Below, piece by piece: positions 1 to 8,606 of a stretch of 64,000 nt of DNA. The stretch is from Cyanobacteria bacterium FACHB-DQ100 (GTDB lineage Bacteria > Cyanobacteriota > Cyanobacteriia > Leptolyngbyales > Leptolyngbyaceae), in NCBI GenBank assembly GCA_014695195.1, contig JACJNW010000021.1, forward strand, positions 1 to 64,000. The letters run 5' to 3'. Under the pieces are notes generated by a model. That model ran no database searches and had not been told where the DNA came from. It saw only the letters and a list, made by a program, of their open reading frames with translations. Positions within the stretch are counted from its first letter, which is position 1, and every line of letters starts with the position of its first letter. A program made the translations under genes and the position numbers.

Positions 1-112
1 TCATCAACACGCCGAACCAGCCTACGTAGAGGCGGTTGTCGGTCGAGGTCACCCAGTTGCAGAACTGCGCCCACAGGTTGGCGCTTTCGCGTCTCTGTAA
101 GGTCGTTGTCAT
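1..112 (-). CDS. psbA: Photosystem II D1 protein, N-terminal part (truncated by window edge)
   Basis: Only the first 37 codons lie in the window; the gene continues past the left edge. The start is an ATG read on the minus strand at 112. The visible peptide begins [10 protein letters not shown] and continues through a [20 protein letters not shown] stretch, which is the diagnostic N-terminus of the D1 reaction-centre subunit of photosystem II. D1 binds the P680 chlorophylls, pheophytin, QB and the oxygen-evolving manganese cluster in the thylakoid membrane. A canonical promoter and a leader hairpin lie directly upstream. Cyanobacteria usually carry several psbA copies, and which isoform this is cannot be told from the fragment. 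Confidence 0.95.
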   Translation of the reverse strand, partial: MTTTLQRRESANLWAQFCNWVTSTDNRLYVGWFGVLM

Positions 113-145
113 GGTTGGATAATTACAATTTGAAGAATGATGTAA

Positions 146-159
146 GTGGTGTTAACCAC
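146..159 (-). promoter_or_regulatory. psbA leader hairpin
   Basis: A perfect 5-bp stem GTGGT/ACCAC with a 4-base loop sits about 34 bases upstream of the psbA start codon, at the expected 5' end of the transcript. A small 5' stem-loop could influence mRNA stability; that role is inference. Confidence 0.45.
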
Positions 160-166
160 ACTTTAC

Positions 167-195
167 ATAGTAGAGAAAAAATTTCGATTTGTAAA
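167..195 (-). promoter_or_regulatory. psbA promoter (-35 TTTACA, -10 TACTAT)
   Basis: Read on the minus strand, TTTACA (195-190) and TACTAT (172-167) are separated by exactly 17 bases. This is a good sigma-70-type promoter and predicts a transcript start near 160 with a leader of about 50 nt, usual for psbA. The promoter core is also flanked by an inverted CTTTACA/TGTAAAG repeat (161-167 and 190-196). Confidence 0.7.
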
Positions 196-433
196 GCGTT
201 TTAACGATCGTTTCTCAGATTCTCCATCTGAAGGAGTAGATCAAGAGTACAAAAAAGTATCTGACTTCAAATGCTCTGCCCCATCCCAGAGCGGCTTCTG
301 AGCATCCGAAGGCACTCTTTAGTCAAGACTGAGAAGAGGCAGAAGCAATTGTAAACGAATAATACGAACTAAAACCGAGAGAACGACATCCGCTCTCTTG
401 TTTCAATCCGTAACGAGGTTGCGAACCCATCCA

Positions 434-2929
434 TTAAATTACGATCGCTAGCTTGCGTCCTAAATTGACGATTGCAGGGGTTATTGTGGGCGATCGATGC
501 AACCACTGGTGAAATAGCTCTTGACTCTTGGTGAAAGAAACGTTTAGTCCAAACTGTCCACTGAGCGTGATCAACCGCTCTAAGACATGAACTTGAGAGT
601 CTGAATTTTCTATTTCACGTTCGTTAAAGAGTGTCCACAACGCTCGTTCGATCAATCGCTGCAAAATTTCACGCGCCTCTGGCTGCTGAAGCTGACAGTG
701 CAGATGAACTGCTTCAGTTGCGATCGCTTCCAACTGCGCCAAAATTATCAAAGTTGAGTCCAGATCCTCTGCATCTTGCTCGAACGATCGCAGCGTTAGC
801 AGCAGTCGATGTCCGAGTGCTATTTCAGCCGCGACTTGTAGCTCCTGGGGTACAGGCAATTCATCGCGATGAAACGCCATTACAACCCCATAGTTGTCGC
901 GATAGACTTGTGTGTAAAGTTGGTCTAAGCGCGTTAGGGTCTCTTGAGTGAGCAACCTCATCATTCGATGTCGCTCCTCTGCAAACAAATCCTGCAAACT
1001 GTAAGCCACATCCCCAAACAGTTGATTCATTTTCAGGATGACTTGAGCGGCGCTACCTTGTGCAAGCTTCTCAAAAAGCTGCTCTTTCACCTGCGTATAG
1101 TTCCGCCGTCCCGCAAAGGGTTGAATACAACACTGAAAATCCCAGCCGCATAAATGCAGCACTGCAAAGACGAAATGCTGACTCTCGCGAGTAATCTCAG
1201 ACGTGAGTTGTAGCTGACCGACTGCAAGCGTTACCGATCCCAAGCGCTGAATCTGATAGTCCAACTGAGACGTGCTGTAGCAGTAAACGCGCTGTTCTCG
1301 TGCATAAGTTGTAAACAGAGAAGAGATTGCGTAGTGGGCTGCAACCTGCTCGAACGTGATTTGAGCGGGAATCACGAGTTGACGATACACTTCCGCACCA
1401 TTTTTGAAGCAATCTACATTGCTTGGAGACAATGCCAGTCGTTTAATAAAACTTTTTTCAAGCTGAAGCCCTGCTACATCTCCAGCAAGTTCAAGCGCTC
1501 GTGAGGCATACCGCAGAATTTGCACCCCCTCTGGTCGAGAAAGCTCTTCAAAAAACCAGCCGCAACTTGTGTACATCAACAACGCATGACGCTGCATTTC
1601 TAGCAGGCGTAACGCATCTAAACGATCGTCACTGCTCAATTTATGCGACTGATGCCGAGCAAGAAACTTTGGTACCGAAGCCCGATCGCGAATGACTTCG
1701 ATATACTCATCTCGCGCTTGCCAAGGATCATCAAACAGCTTTTTCCCTTCCTCTTCGTACACGCGAATCAACTGATCCCGCAGCCAATCCAGTGCTTCTC
1801 TCAGCGGTCGTCTCCATTTTTGGTGCCATAGACCGCCGCCTCCACAGCCACAGTCATCCTGCCAGCGATCAACTCCATGCGCACAACTCCAAGCGGTAAC
1901 GGGCTTCAACACCACCTCCCACGCCGGTGGATTAAGGCTAAGGTAGTGCGCGAAATTAGTGACTGTCCAATCGCGTCTTGGAAACTCCTCAATAAAAGCA
2001 TATGCCAAGCATTTCTCAGTGCCACCTTTGTGATGCCCGAAAGTTTCACCATCGGTTGCGACTGAGATTAGCTGAGTGGGACGATGATCCCCGCGTACCG
2101 CTTGGCTCAAACGACTCGCGAGATGATGAGAACTGCTCAAGGCTGAATCAAAGCCCATGTCACGAGAAATCGGACCGTCGTAGAAGAAAATATCTAGATA
2201 AGAAGAATCAGGATCACCTGACTGCAGATAACAGCGATAGGGGCGAGTGGGATCAATTTGACCTCCGCCCACTTCCATCCAGGTAGAATCATTCTCAGCT
2301 CGACAGCGTTCTGCCTGCGATGGAGCCAGAACAATAAACTTGATCCCCTCTTCGATCAAAATCTTCAGGGTTGGATAATCAACTGCGGTTTCAGCGAGCC
2401 ACATTCCTTCGGGATCGCGTCCGAAGTGCGATCGAAAATCTGCTTTTCCCCAGCGAATCTGTGTCCGCTTATCGCGATCGTTCGCCAACGGCATGATGAT
2501 GTGGTTATAGACTTGAGCGATCGCATTGCCATGCCCGTTTAAACGATCGCAGCTTTTACGATCGGCATCAACGATGCGTTGATATACCTCCACATCATGC
2601 CGCTCGATCCAACTCATCAATGTTGCGCCAATATTGAAGCTTAGATACTCAAAGTTATTGACGATCCCCAACAGTCGTCCTTGCTCATCTAGCACTCTAG
2701 CGAACGCATTTGGACGATAACATTCGTGATGAATTCGCTCATTCCAGTCGTGAAATGGAGCGGCGCTGGGTTGTCGCTCAATGGCATCCAAGTAAGGATT
2801 TTCACGAGGAGGCTGATAGAAATGTCCATGTACTGCGACATAAACACCGATCGCAGTTTCAACAGGATCGCTTACCGCAGCGGGGTTTGGAGTATTGAGA
2901 TCGGCAGCAGACAAGCGGGATGAGGTCAT
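434..2929 (-). CDS. Glycoside hydrolase family 57 protein with DUF3536 C-terminal region
   Basis: An 831-residue protein of the GH57 alpha-glucan hydrolase/transferase superfamily fused to the DUF3536 region, a combination common in cyanobacteria. The N-terminal (beta/alpha)7-type catalytic domain shows the HGHFYQP motif near residue 34, WLAET with the candidate catalytic glutamate at E180, and ATDGETFGHH with the candidate aspartate at D293. The C-terminal half is largely helical and matches DUF3536. There is no signal peptide, so it should act in the cytoplasm, probably on glycogen-like alpha-glucans; the exact activity (amylase, branching enzyme or transferase) is not decided by sequence. 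It is transcribed alone toward psbA and divergently from the antiporter gene. Confidence 0.9.
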   Translation of the reverse strand: MTSSRLSAADLNTPNPAAVSDPVETAIGVYVAVHGHFYQPPRENPYLDAIERQPSAAPFHDWNERIHHECYRPNAFARVLDEQGRLLGIVNNFEYLSFNIGATLMSWIERHDVEVYQRIVDADRKSCDRLNGHGNAIAQVYNHIIMPLANDRDKRTQIRWGKADFRSHFGRDPEGMWLAETAVDYPTLKILIEEGIKFIVLAPSQAERCRAENDSTWMEVGGGQIDPTRPYRCYLQSGDPDSSYLDIFFYDGPISRDMGFDSALSSSHHLASRLSQAVRGDHRPTQLISVATDGETFGHHKGGTEKCLAYAFIEEFPRRDWTVTNFAHYLSLNPPAWEVVLKPVTAWSCAHGVDRWQDDCGCGGGGLWHQKWRRPLREALDWLRDQLIRVYEEEGKKLFDDPWQARDEYIEVIRDRASVPKFLARHQSHKLSSDDRLDALRLLEMQRHALLMYTSCGWFFEELSRPEGVQILRYASRALELAGDVAGLQLEKSFIKRLALSPSNVDCFKNGAEVYRQLVIPAQITFEQVAAHYAISSLFTTYAREQRVYCYSTSQLDYQIQRLGSVTLAVGQLQLTSEITRESQHFVFAVLHLCGWDFQCCIQPFAGRRNYTQVKEQLFEKLAQGSAAQVILKMNQLFGDVAYSLQDLFAEERHRMMRLLTQETLTRLDQLYTQVYRDNYGVVMAFHRDELPVPQELQVAAEIALGHRLLLTLRSFEQDAEDLDSTLIILAQLEAIATEAVHLHCQLQQPEAREILQRLIERALWTLFNEREIENSDSQVHVLERLITLSGQFGLNVSFTKSQELFHQWLHRSPTITPAIVNLGRKLAIVI

Positions 2930-3431
2930 GGGTTAAGTTCCACCTAAGAAGACACTCACACTCGCAACAGCAGCACATCGGAGTGTAAGCAGAACGTATC
3001 AAACTTAAAAAAATCGCAGTAGAAGCGGTTTTCTCAAAACTAAAATCAGTCGGAGGTTTCTCGATCGCACAGAGCGGAGATGATGCTGTGTCTGACCTTA
3101 GCAAGCGCGAAAAAAACCACAACCTAACTCAAGATTGATTCTATTGGAATGGGAATCAATAAGTTGAGTTAGATTGTGACAACGCTGATGTGAAAGCAGG
3201 ATGACGAATAAAATGCGAGATTCATCGTTCTGCGATCATCTCTTCTGATTGAATCGCACTTTAGACCTGTTCCTAAAGTTCTTTAAGATCTTTATATAGA
3301 ATTTTACGATCGTGCCACCAAAGTTCATTCTTTGTGATGTAAAGCGTTGAGCAAAACACAAAGAATTATGCTGCCGTCAGCGCCGATCGTGAGTATCCTA
3401 TTGAGGACGATTTTCTCATCTAGAAACGCGA
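2930..3431. other. Divergent intergenic region with a strong hairpin
   Basis: About 500 bases between the divergent GH57 and antiporter genes without a convincing gene. It must hold both promoters. Its clearest element is the inverted repeat at 3124-3172, listed separately. The stretch 3260-3310 before the antiporter is AT-rich and suits a promoter, but I cannot name -35 and -10 boxes with confidence. Confidence 0.5.
3124..3172. repeat. Long near-perfect inverted repeat (hairpin)
   Basis: CTAACTCAA (3124-3132) pairs perfectly with TTGAGTTAG (3164-3172). After a small internal loop, ATTGATTC (3134-3141) pairs with GAATCAAT (3153-3160), closing an 11-base loop. Seventeen base pairs in total. 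It lies between divergent genes, where no terminator is needed, and no T-tract follows on either strand. Confidence 0.75.
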
Positions 3432-4526
3432 ATGTCATTCAAGAATATAGTTTTTACAGCATTGCTCGTGATGATCCCGGTGTCGATCGCGGCTCACTAT
3501 CTCCATTGGGGATCACTCGTTGTTTTCGCCACGGCAGCATTGGCAATTTTACCTCTAGCAGCCTGGATGGGAACTGCAACCGAGGAAATTGCGGTTGTTG
3601 TCGGTCCAACGTTGGGCGGTTTGATGAATGCAACGTTCGGCAATGCAACTGAGCTAATTATTGCCCTAGTTGCTCTAAATGCAGGTCTAATTGATGTTGT
3701 AAAAGCTAGTCTCACAGGTTCGATTATCGGCAATCTGCTCTTGGTTATGGGCTTAGCAATGCTGCTAGGCGGCTTGCGCTATAAAGAGCAGGAATTTCAG
3801 CCGATCGTGGCACGAGTGAATGCTTCATCAATGAATTTGGCGGTGATTGCACTTTTGTTGCCGACAGCAGTAAATATCACTTCATCAGGAATCGAGCCAT
3901 CAACGCTGCAAGTTTTGTCGGTTGCAGTTGCGATCGTGTTAATTAGCGTCTATACCCTCACCCTTCTGTTCTCGATGAAAACTCATACTTATCTCTATGA
4001 TGCGGGTGTAGCAGAAGAAGAACTTGCGGCGGCGAGCTTAGCCCATGAAACCAAAAAGCCGAATCTTGTGTTGTGGTCTGTTGTTTTACTCGTTTGTACA
4101 GTGCTGGTTGCAGTTGAATCGGAATTACTGGTCGATAGTTTAGAAATTGCTACAGAGAAGCTGGGATTGACGGCACTTTTTACAGGAGTAATTTTGCTGC
4201 CGATCATTGGAAATGCCGCTGAACACGCTACTGCTGTCACGGTAGCTATGAAGGACAAAATGGATCTATCGCTTTCGGTTGCTGTAGGCTCAAGCTTGCA
4301 GATTGCGCTGTTTGTCGCTCCGGTGTTGGTGATTGTGGGCTGGTTAATTGGACAACCGATGGATTTGAATTTTAATCCGTTTGAGTTGGTTGCAGTGGCG
4401 GTTGCGGTGTTAATCACGAATTCGATCAGCTCTGATGGTCGATCGAATTGGTTAGAAGGAACATTATTATTAGCAGCCTACACAGTGCTAGGACTCGCCT
4501 TTTATTTTCATCCAGTAATGGCATAG
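3432..4526 (+). CDS. cax: Calcium/proton antiporter (CaCA superfamily, CAX type)
   Basis: A 364-residue integral membrane protein with about ten or eleven hydrophobic segments. The two inverted alpha-repeats that define Ca2+:cation antiporters are visible: GNATELIIA at residues 70-78 and GNAAEHATAV at 260-269, with the ion-binding glutamates E74 and E264. An acidic loop around residues 190-206 separates the halves. Length and motifs match bacterial CAX proteins, which export cytosolic Ca2+ in exchange for H+ at the plasma membrane. In cyanobacteria this family has been linked to salt and alkaline tolerance. The ATG at 3432 directly precedes the first membrane segment. It appears monocistronic. 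Confidence 0.92.
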   Translation: MSFKNIVFTALLVMIPVSIAAHYLHWGSLVVFATAALAILPLAAWMGTATEEIAVVVGPTLGGLMNATFGNATELIIALVALNAGLIDVVKASLTGSIIGNLLLVMGLAMLLGGLRYKEQEFQPIVARVNASSMNLAVIALLLPTAVNITSSGIEPSTLQVLSVAVAIVLISVYTLTLLFSMKTHTYLYDAGVAEEELAAASLAHETKKPNLVLWSVVLLVCTVLVAVESELLVDSLEIATEKLGLTALFTGVILLPIIGNAAEHATAVTVAMKDKMDLSLSVAVGSSLQIALFVAPVLVIVGWLIGQPMDLNFNPFELVAVAVAVLITNSISSDGRSNWLEGTLLLAAYTVLGLAFYFHPVMA

Positions 4527-4942
4527 CTAAGTGTATTACTGAGGACGCGATCACACTTTCTGCCCGACAGCTACCCAAAGAACTTGAACGTTGCGATCGC
4601 GATACTCCGCCAAATTCAACCATTTTCGTGGTCGCTACGATCCTCGAATCAGAGAGCTTGTAAAATTTGCGTTTTTAAAGTCTACGTAAATTTCCAGTTT
4701 TTCCCGGATTGCAGGATAAAATCTGGAAAATAGTGACCATAAGCAGTAGTAAAAGATACGCAGGATTCTTGCGGATATTTGTGTAAAGATTTGGTGAGTG
4801 ACGCAGATTACACCGAGCCTGCGTGGGTTCGATTATGATTGCCCGTATTTTGACCTTGCCCCGGTCAAGCTTGCTTGAAGTCGATTGAATCCGCTGATTA
4901 AATCTATGTTCCTGAAGTCTGGGGTTAAGAGGTGCTAGAGCC
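4527..4942. other. Intergenic region, no gene recognised
   Basis: About 415 bases without a credible gene. A hairpin TTTCCAG (4691-4697)/CTGGAAA (4723-4729), extended by a T-rich/A-rich arm, lies about 210 bases before the next start codon. A short frame near 4618-4680 gives FRGRYDPRIREL, protein-like but too short to assign. Confidence 0.45.
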
Positions 4943-6226
4943 ATGATTGCTGAGTCTATTTATCAAAGTCGGGGAATTCTGCCGGAGGAACAGCGGCTCT
5001 ATGATTACCTTTTATACCTGGTTCAAAACGAATCGCCGCAAGCATTGACGGAACGGTTTCGCCTTCTATTCATTGAAGCAACTGGCCATCCGAATGCTAC
5101 TCTGCAACAAGACCTCGATCGCCTTGTGCAGTCCAAGAACTCCAGCGAAGACTTCCGTTTTATTCTCAATCGTTGCTGCCATATTCTAATCAATCGCTGG
5201 CAATCGCGACCCCAGTGCTACAGCGCGATCGCAGAACTCATCGCCCTGTTTGAATTAGCTCCGACTCGTCCAGTTACATCAGACCTTTATCGATCGCGCA
5301 TTATCAAGCAACAGCGTCATTTGATTCAAGCATTCCGAAGCACCGAGCAGTACCTCACGCTTAAGCGCTTGGCAACTGTTTTGCAGCCTGCGGAGTTCTC
5401 GATCGAAACCGAGCGCTTCGGAACACTAATCCGCCGTTACCCCTATCTATATGAACATTGCCTTGTGACTGAGGGAACACCCGCGAGTCAACAAGCTTCA
5501 ATTCGCCAGCTTCAGGTGGAACGACAAAAGCAATTTGAAATCGACCTTTCCAAGTATGTAACTTACCAAGTTCGTTGCGCTGTGAGTGATACTGCTACAC
5601 CGGGACGCGATCGCGTCATTTATCCGGTGCAAAATCCAACGCTATTAGATGAACGATCGCTCAGCGCCGCCCTACACGAATTCACCGGAAAAGTGAACGG
5701 GAATGATACCTGTCGCGAAGTAGCGCAGCGATTTTCTGCTCATTGTCAGGAAGTGCGATCGTATCGGGAATTCAAAAGAGATCTGTATGGCTATCTCACC
5801 GATGTTGTGAACCCAGCTTACGGCAAGCGGCACTTCAATCGGCAGTTTGCTAATTTGCTGAATGACATTCATTCAGAGAGCGAATCACAGCCGCTGACAG
5901 ACTTTCTGATGCTGCGGACTTGTAGCCAACTGCTGAATTTTCTTGTCGTCGAAAGCGCTCAAAATCCGCAGCATTTTGTACTCGTTGATTTGCTATCTAA
6001 CTTGGGTGCGACCTCAACCACGCGACTTCTGCTGCAAATCGTTTTGCTCTGTCAACGAATTAAGCCTTACTTAGAGAAGCGATTTTCGATTTTGTTTCAT
6101 CACTACGAAAGCTACAGTCGCGATGGCGTTCAGTGGCTAATTGCGGCAATGGAAAATCTACAGCTTGCTTTAACTACGAACTTCAGCACTTTAAATTTGT
6201 GTTTTGTGCATCAGCTTGTGCGTTAG
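4943..6226 (+). CDS. Conserved cyanobacterial protein of unknown function
   Basis: A 427-residue soluble protein I do not recognise beyond its cyanobacterial character. It appears helical and rich in Arg, Gln and Leu, with no signal peptide, membrane segment or catalytic motif that I can identify. The first 120 residues resemble helical repeat packing (FRLLFIEATGHPN, FILNRCCHILINRW), and the C-terminus contains further amphipathic helices. HIP1 sites and codon use match the neighbours, so it is probably native. The ATG at 4943 follows GTGCTAGAGCC, with only a weak ribosome-binding site. It ends 133 bases before rpsU, with a hairpin between them, so co-transcription is possible but not certain. 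Confidence 0.7.
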   Translation: MIAESIYQSRGILPEEQRLYDYLLYLVQNESPQALTERFRLLFIEATGHPNATLQQDLDRLVQSKNSSEDFRFILNRCCHILINRWQSRPQCYSAIAELIALFELAPTRPVTSDLYRSRIIKQQRHLIQAFRSTEQYLTLKRLATVLQPAEFSIETERFGTLIRRYPYLYEHCLVTEGTPASQQASIRQLQVERQKQFEIDLSKYVTYQVRCAVSDTATPGRDRVIYPVQNPTLLDERSLSAALHEFTGKVNGNDTCREVAQRFSAHCQEVRSYREFKRDLYGYLTDVVNPAYGKRHFNRQFANLLNDIHSESESQPLTDFLMLRTCSQLLNFLVVESAQNPQHFVLVDLLSNLGATSTTRLLLQIVLLCQRIKPYLEKRFSILFHHYESYSRDGVQWLIAAMENLQLALTTNFSTLNLCFVHQLVR

Positions 6227-6279
6227 CGGTTGGGATTTATGTTAATCTACACGATGGTAGGATGCTCATTCTCTAGAAT

Positions 6280-6311
6280 GCTGTGCATACTCATGTATGG
6301 ACAGCCATTTT
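6280..6311 (+). terminator. Hairpin with T-run ahead of rpsU (terminator or leader attenuator)
   Basis: GCTGT-G-CATAC (6280-6290) pairs with GTATG-G-ACAGC (6295-6305) around a TCAT loop, with a single G-G mismatch. CATTTTTAG follows. It has the shape of an intrinsic terminator and sits 55 bases upstream of the rpsU start, so it may end the upstream transcript or attenuate rpsU. Confidence 0.55.
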
Positions 6312-6359
6312 TAGTCCGATGAGAAACCCAAAACTTTTGATTCAATTGGAGGATACAGC

Positions 6360-6539
6360 ATGACCCAAGTGGTTCTCGGAGAAAACGAAGGAATCGATTC
6401 AGCGCTGCGTCGATTTAAGCGTCAAGTTTCAAAGGCTGGAATCTTAGCAGACCTGCGATCGCACCGTCATTTTGAAACCCCGCTCGAAAAGCGCAAGCGT
6501 AAAGCGATCGTCGCTCGACGCAATCGCCGCTACCGCTAA
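6360..6539 (+). CDS. rpsU: 30S ribosomal protein bS21
   Basis: A 59-residue, strongly basic protein beginning [20 protein letters not shown] and ending in [16 protein letters not shown], the characteristic bS21 pattern. bS21 binds the 30S platform near the 3' end of 16S rRNA and the anti-Shine-Dalgarno region, and takes part in translation initiation. A strong ribosome-binding site (GGAGGA at 6349-6354) precedes the ATG at 6360. The gene has a hairpin upstream and a clear terminator downstream, so it probably forms its own short transcription unit. Confidence 0.95.
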   Translation: MTQVVLGENEGIDSALRRFKRQVSKAGILADLRSHRHFETPLEKRKRKAIVARRNRRYR

Positions 6540-6549
6540 CGGTGACAGT

Positions 6550-6580
6550 CGATTCTTAGATTAAGAATCGATTTTTTATT
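6550..6580 (+). terminator. Intrinsic terminator of rpsU
   Basis: A perfect 9-bp stem CGATTCTTA/TAAGAATCG (6550-6558 and 6562-6570) with a 3-base loop is followed by ATTTTTTATT. It starts 10 bases after the rpsU stop. Confidence 0.9.
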
Positions 6581-6645
6581 AAAAACGGTTGACTGGGAGC
6601 ATTGCTAGGATGTGAGAAGTACGCTGCTCTTCTTTCCGTGAATTT

Positions 6646-8115
6646 ATGACTGACTCCATTTCCGACGTTGGCAAACCCTTGGATCAGGAACTAGACGAAG
6701 CGATTTCTGGGTTTGATGAGATCCAAGCTGAGCTAAATTATCGACAGGCGCAAACGACGCTACGAGAGCTAGTTGAGAATCTAGATTTAACGGCTCAGGA
6801 GCGATCGGGGTTGGAGTCAGAAATTCGCGGACTAGGGACGATGCTAGAGAAACTCGATCGTCTTGTAGTTCAGATTGCGGCATTTGGGATGGTGGGGCGC
6901 GGAAAATCTTCGCTCTTAAATGCGCTCTTAGGTCAACAAATTTTTGAGACAGGTGCAATTCATGGCGTGACGCGATCGCAGCAGTCGGCTCAATGGAGCG
7001 TTGCGAGTGAAGCGATCGCAGGCAGCGATCAAGCAGTGTTGCGCGTGAAGTTGCCGAGTACCAGTCACTCTCAAATCGAATTAATCGACACACCTGGAAT
7101 CGATGAGGTCAACGGAGAGACGCGAGAAGCTTTAGCGCGTCAAGTGGCTCAACAGGCGGATCTGCTGCTGTTCATCGTTTCAGGTGACATTACGAAGGTT
7201 GAGTTTCAAGCGCTTTCGGAACTGCGAGAAGTTGGGAAACCGATCATTCTGGTGTTTAACAAAATTGATCAGTATCCCGATGCCGATCGCATGAGCATTT
7301 ATCAAAAAATTCGGGATGAACGAGTTAAGGAACTGCTTTCACCAGATGAAATTGTGATGGCGGCAGCTTCTCCATTGATTGCAAGAGCGGTGAAACGCCC
7401 TGATGGACGAATGTCTGCCCAGATGATTAAAGCAGGACCGCAAGTTGAAGATCTCAAATTGAAAATTCTCGAAGTGCTGCATCGAGAAGGAAAATCTTTG
7501 GTTGCACTGAATTCGATGCTGTTTGCAGATGATGTTCACGATCGCTTACTTCAGCGCAAACTCGCCATTCGAGAACAAAACGCCAGTCGTGTGATTTGGA
7601 ACGGCGTAATGACAAAAGCGATCGCTACTGCCGTCAATCCAATTATGGTTCTCGACTTGATTGGCAGTGCTGCGATCGATGTAGCAATGATTATGAGCTT
7701 GTCGAAGCTCTACGGCATTCATATGACGCAGCAAGGCGCGGTGAAATTGCTTCAGCGCATTGCAGTAGCGATGGGTGGAATTTCAGCAAGTGAACTGCTT
7801 GCGAATTTGGGATTAAATTCGCTGAAGGGATTGCTAGGACTATCAATTCCGGCGACTGGGGGACTGTCGATCGCGCCTTACATTTCGGTCGCGCTCACTC
7901 AAGGAGCGGTTGCAGGTGTTTCGACTTATGCGATCGCTCAAGTGACCAAAGCTTATCTTGCCAATGATGCGTCTTGGGGGACAGAAAGCCCGAAAGCAGT
8001 TGTCACGAGAATTCTTGCCTCACTCGATGAGGACTCGATTATGAATCGGATTAAGGACGAACTACGGGCAAAGCTTGATCTTCATGCGCGACAGGCGAAG
8101 GCAAGTAAAACTTAG
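6646..8115 (+). CDS. Era/dynamin-like GTPase with C-terminal DUF697 domain
   Basis: A 489-residue protein. An N-terminal helical segment (1-75) precedes a GTPase domain with G1 GMVGRGKS at 81-88, G3 DTPGID at 148-153 and G4 NKID at 205-208. The C-terminal part (about 300-450) has hydrophobic helices (AIDVAMIMSLSKLYGI and glycine-rich segments) typical of DUF697, which probably contact or insert in the membrane. Such GTPases are widespread in cyanobacteria with poorly defined roles; related proteins remodel or sense membranes. The ATG at 6646 opens the frame. The stop at 8113-8115 overlaps a degenerate DUF433 remnant on the other strand. Confidence 0.85.
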   Translation: MTDSISDVGKPLDQELDEAISGFDEIQAELNYRQAQTTLRELVENLDLTAQERSGLESEIRGLGTMLEKLDRLVVQIAAFGMVGRGKSSLLNALLGQQIFETGAIHGVTRSQQSAQWSVASEAIAGSDQAVLRVKLPSTSHSQIELIDTPGIDEVNGETREALARQVAQQADLLLFIVSGDITKVEFQALSELREVGKPIILVFNKIDQYPDADRMSIYQKIRDERVKELLSPDEIVMAAASPLIARAVKRPDGRMSAQMIKAGPQVEDLKLKILEVLHREGKSLVALNSMLFADDVHDRLLQRKLAIREQNASRVIWNGVMTKAIATAVNPIMVLDLIGSAAIDVAMIMSLSKLYGIHMTQQGAVKLLQRIAVAMGGISASELLANLGLNSLKGLLGLSIPATGGLSIAPYISVALTQGAVAGVSTYAIAQVTKAYLANDASWGTESPKAVVTRILASLDEDSIMNRIKDELRAKLDLHARQAKASKT

Positions 8116-8237
8116 GGAGCGATCGTTCCACAAACTTGCTCAAGCGTGAGCAACGGAAACGCCTGCACAATGCCTTCAGGAGATGTGCCTAGCTGAAAGG
8201 AATAGACGATCGTCCCCGAATAGCTTCGTCTTCTCAT
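8112..8237 (-). pseudogene. Truncated DUF433 antitoxin-like remnant
   Basis: The minus strand encodes a 41-residue frame whose core, TIVYSFQLGTSPEGIVQAFP then LLTLEQVCGTIAP, matches the C-terminal half of DUF433 proteins, small helix-turn-helix proteins often paired with PIN-like toxins. The usual N-terminal half (GxPxIxGTRI region) is missing, and the C-terminus stops early where family members continue with an AxxYY-like segment. An ATG exists at 8237, but the product would lack half the domain. The TAA stop overlaps the end of the GTPase gene by four bases. I read it as a decayed fragment near an intact toxin-antitoxin pair. Confidence 0.6.
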
Positions 8238-8399
8238 TCGGATTTCTGGCGCTGGGAATTCTAACCCTTTTGTTTGTTGTGGTACTTAGGATAATTAGGC
8301 ATAAAACTCATCTTCGCTGTAATTACGATCGCAGTTCTTCAATCTACCCAACCAAAATCGAATTATATTTGACGTGATAGCAAAAGTATGATTCGAGCT

Positions 8400-8606
8400 A
8401 TGAGCCTCAACGATGTAGTAGAAACGATTAAAACCCTATCTTTTGAGGAAAAACAGGAGATTCAAGCCCTGCTAGCTCAGTATTTGCGGGAAGAGCGGCG
8501 CGAGAAAATTTACGCGAATTATCAACAAAGCCGACTTGAGGAGCAGCGCAGTGAACTGAAATTCTCTTCAAATCTCAATGAACTAAAGCAATTGCTTGAA
8601 GAGTAA
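8400..8606 (+). CDS. Antitoxin of a RelE-type toxin-antitoxin pair
   Basis: A 68-residue acidic/basic helical protein beginning MSLNDVVETIKTLSFEEKQE and ending LNELKQLLEE. The pattern (DVVETIKTLSFEEKQEIQALLAQYLREERR) is that of small cyanobacterial antitoxins located immediately before RelE/YafQ-like toxins. An upstream in-frame ATG at 8388 would add four residues; I prefer 8400 because the conserved segment starts there, but this is not certain. The stop codon at 8604-8606 overlaps the expected toxin start, the usual arrangement for translational coupling. Role inferred from partner and size: it should bind and neutralise the toxin and repress the pair. Confidence 0.65.
   Translation: MSLNDVVETIKTLSFEEKQEIQALLAQYLREERREKIYANYQQSRLEEQRSELKFSSNLNELKQLLEE

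Larger units (their letters stand above)
113..433. other. Intergenic region between psbA and GH57 gene
   Basis: No credible gene. It holds the psbA promoter and leader on its left. On the right, a GAGAG/CTCTC stem at about 377-397, read on the minus strand and followed by GGTTTTAG, could be a weak terminator for the GH57 gene. The remainder shows nothing I recognise. Confidence 0.5.

Noticed and set aside
4618-4680. Short frame FRGRYDPRIREL that looks transposase-like
   Set aside because: Only about 20 codons, no supporting inverted repeats or further IS sequence around it.
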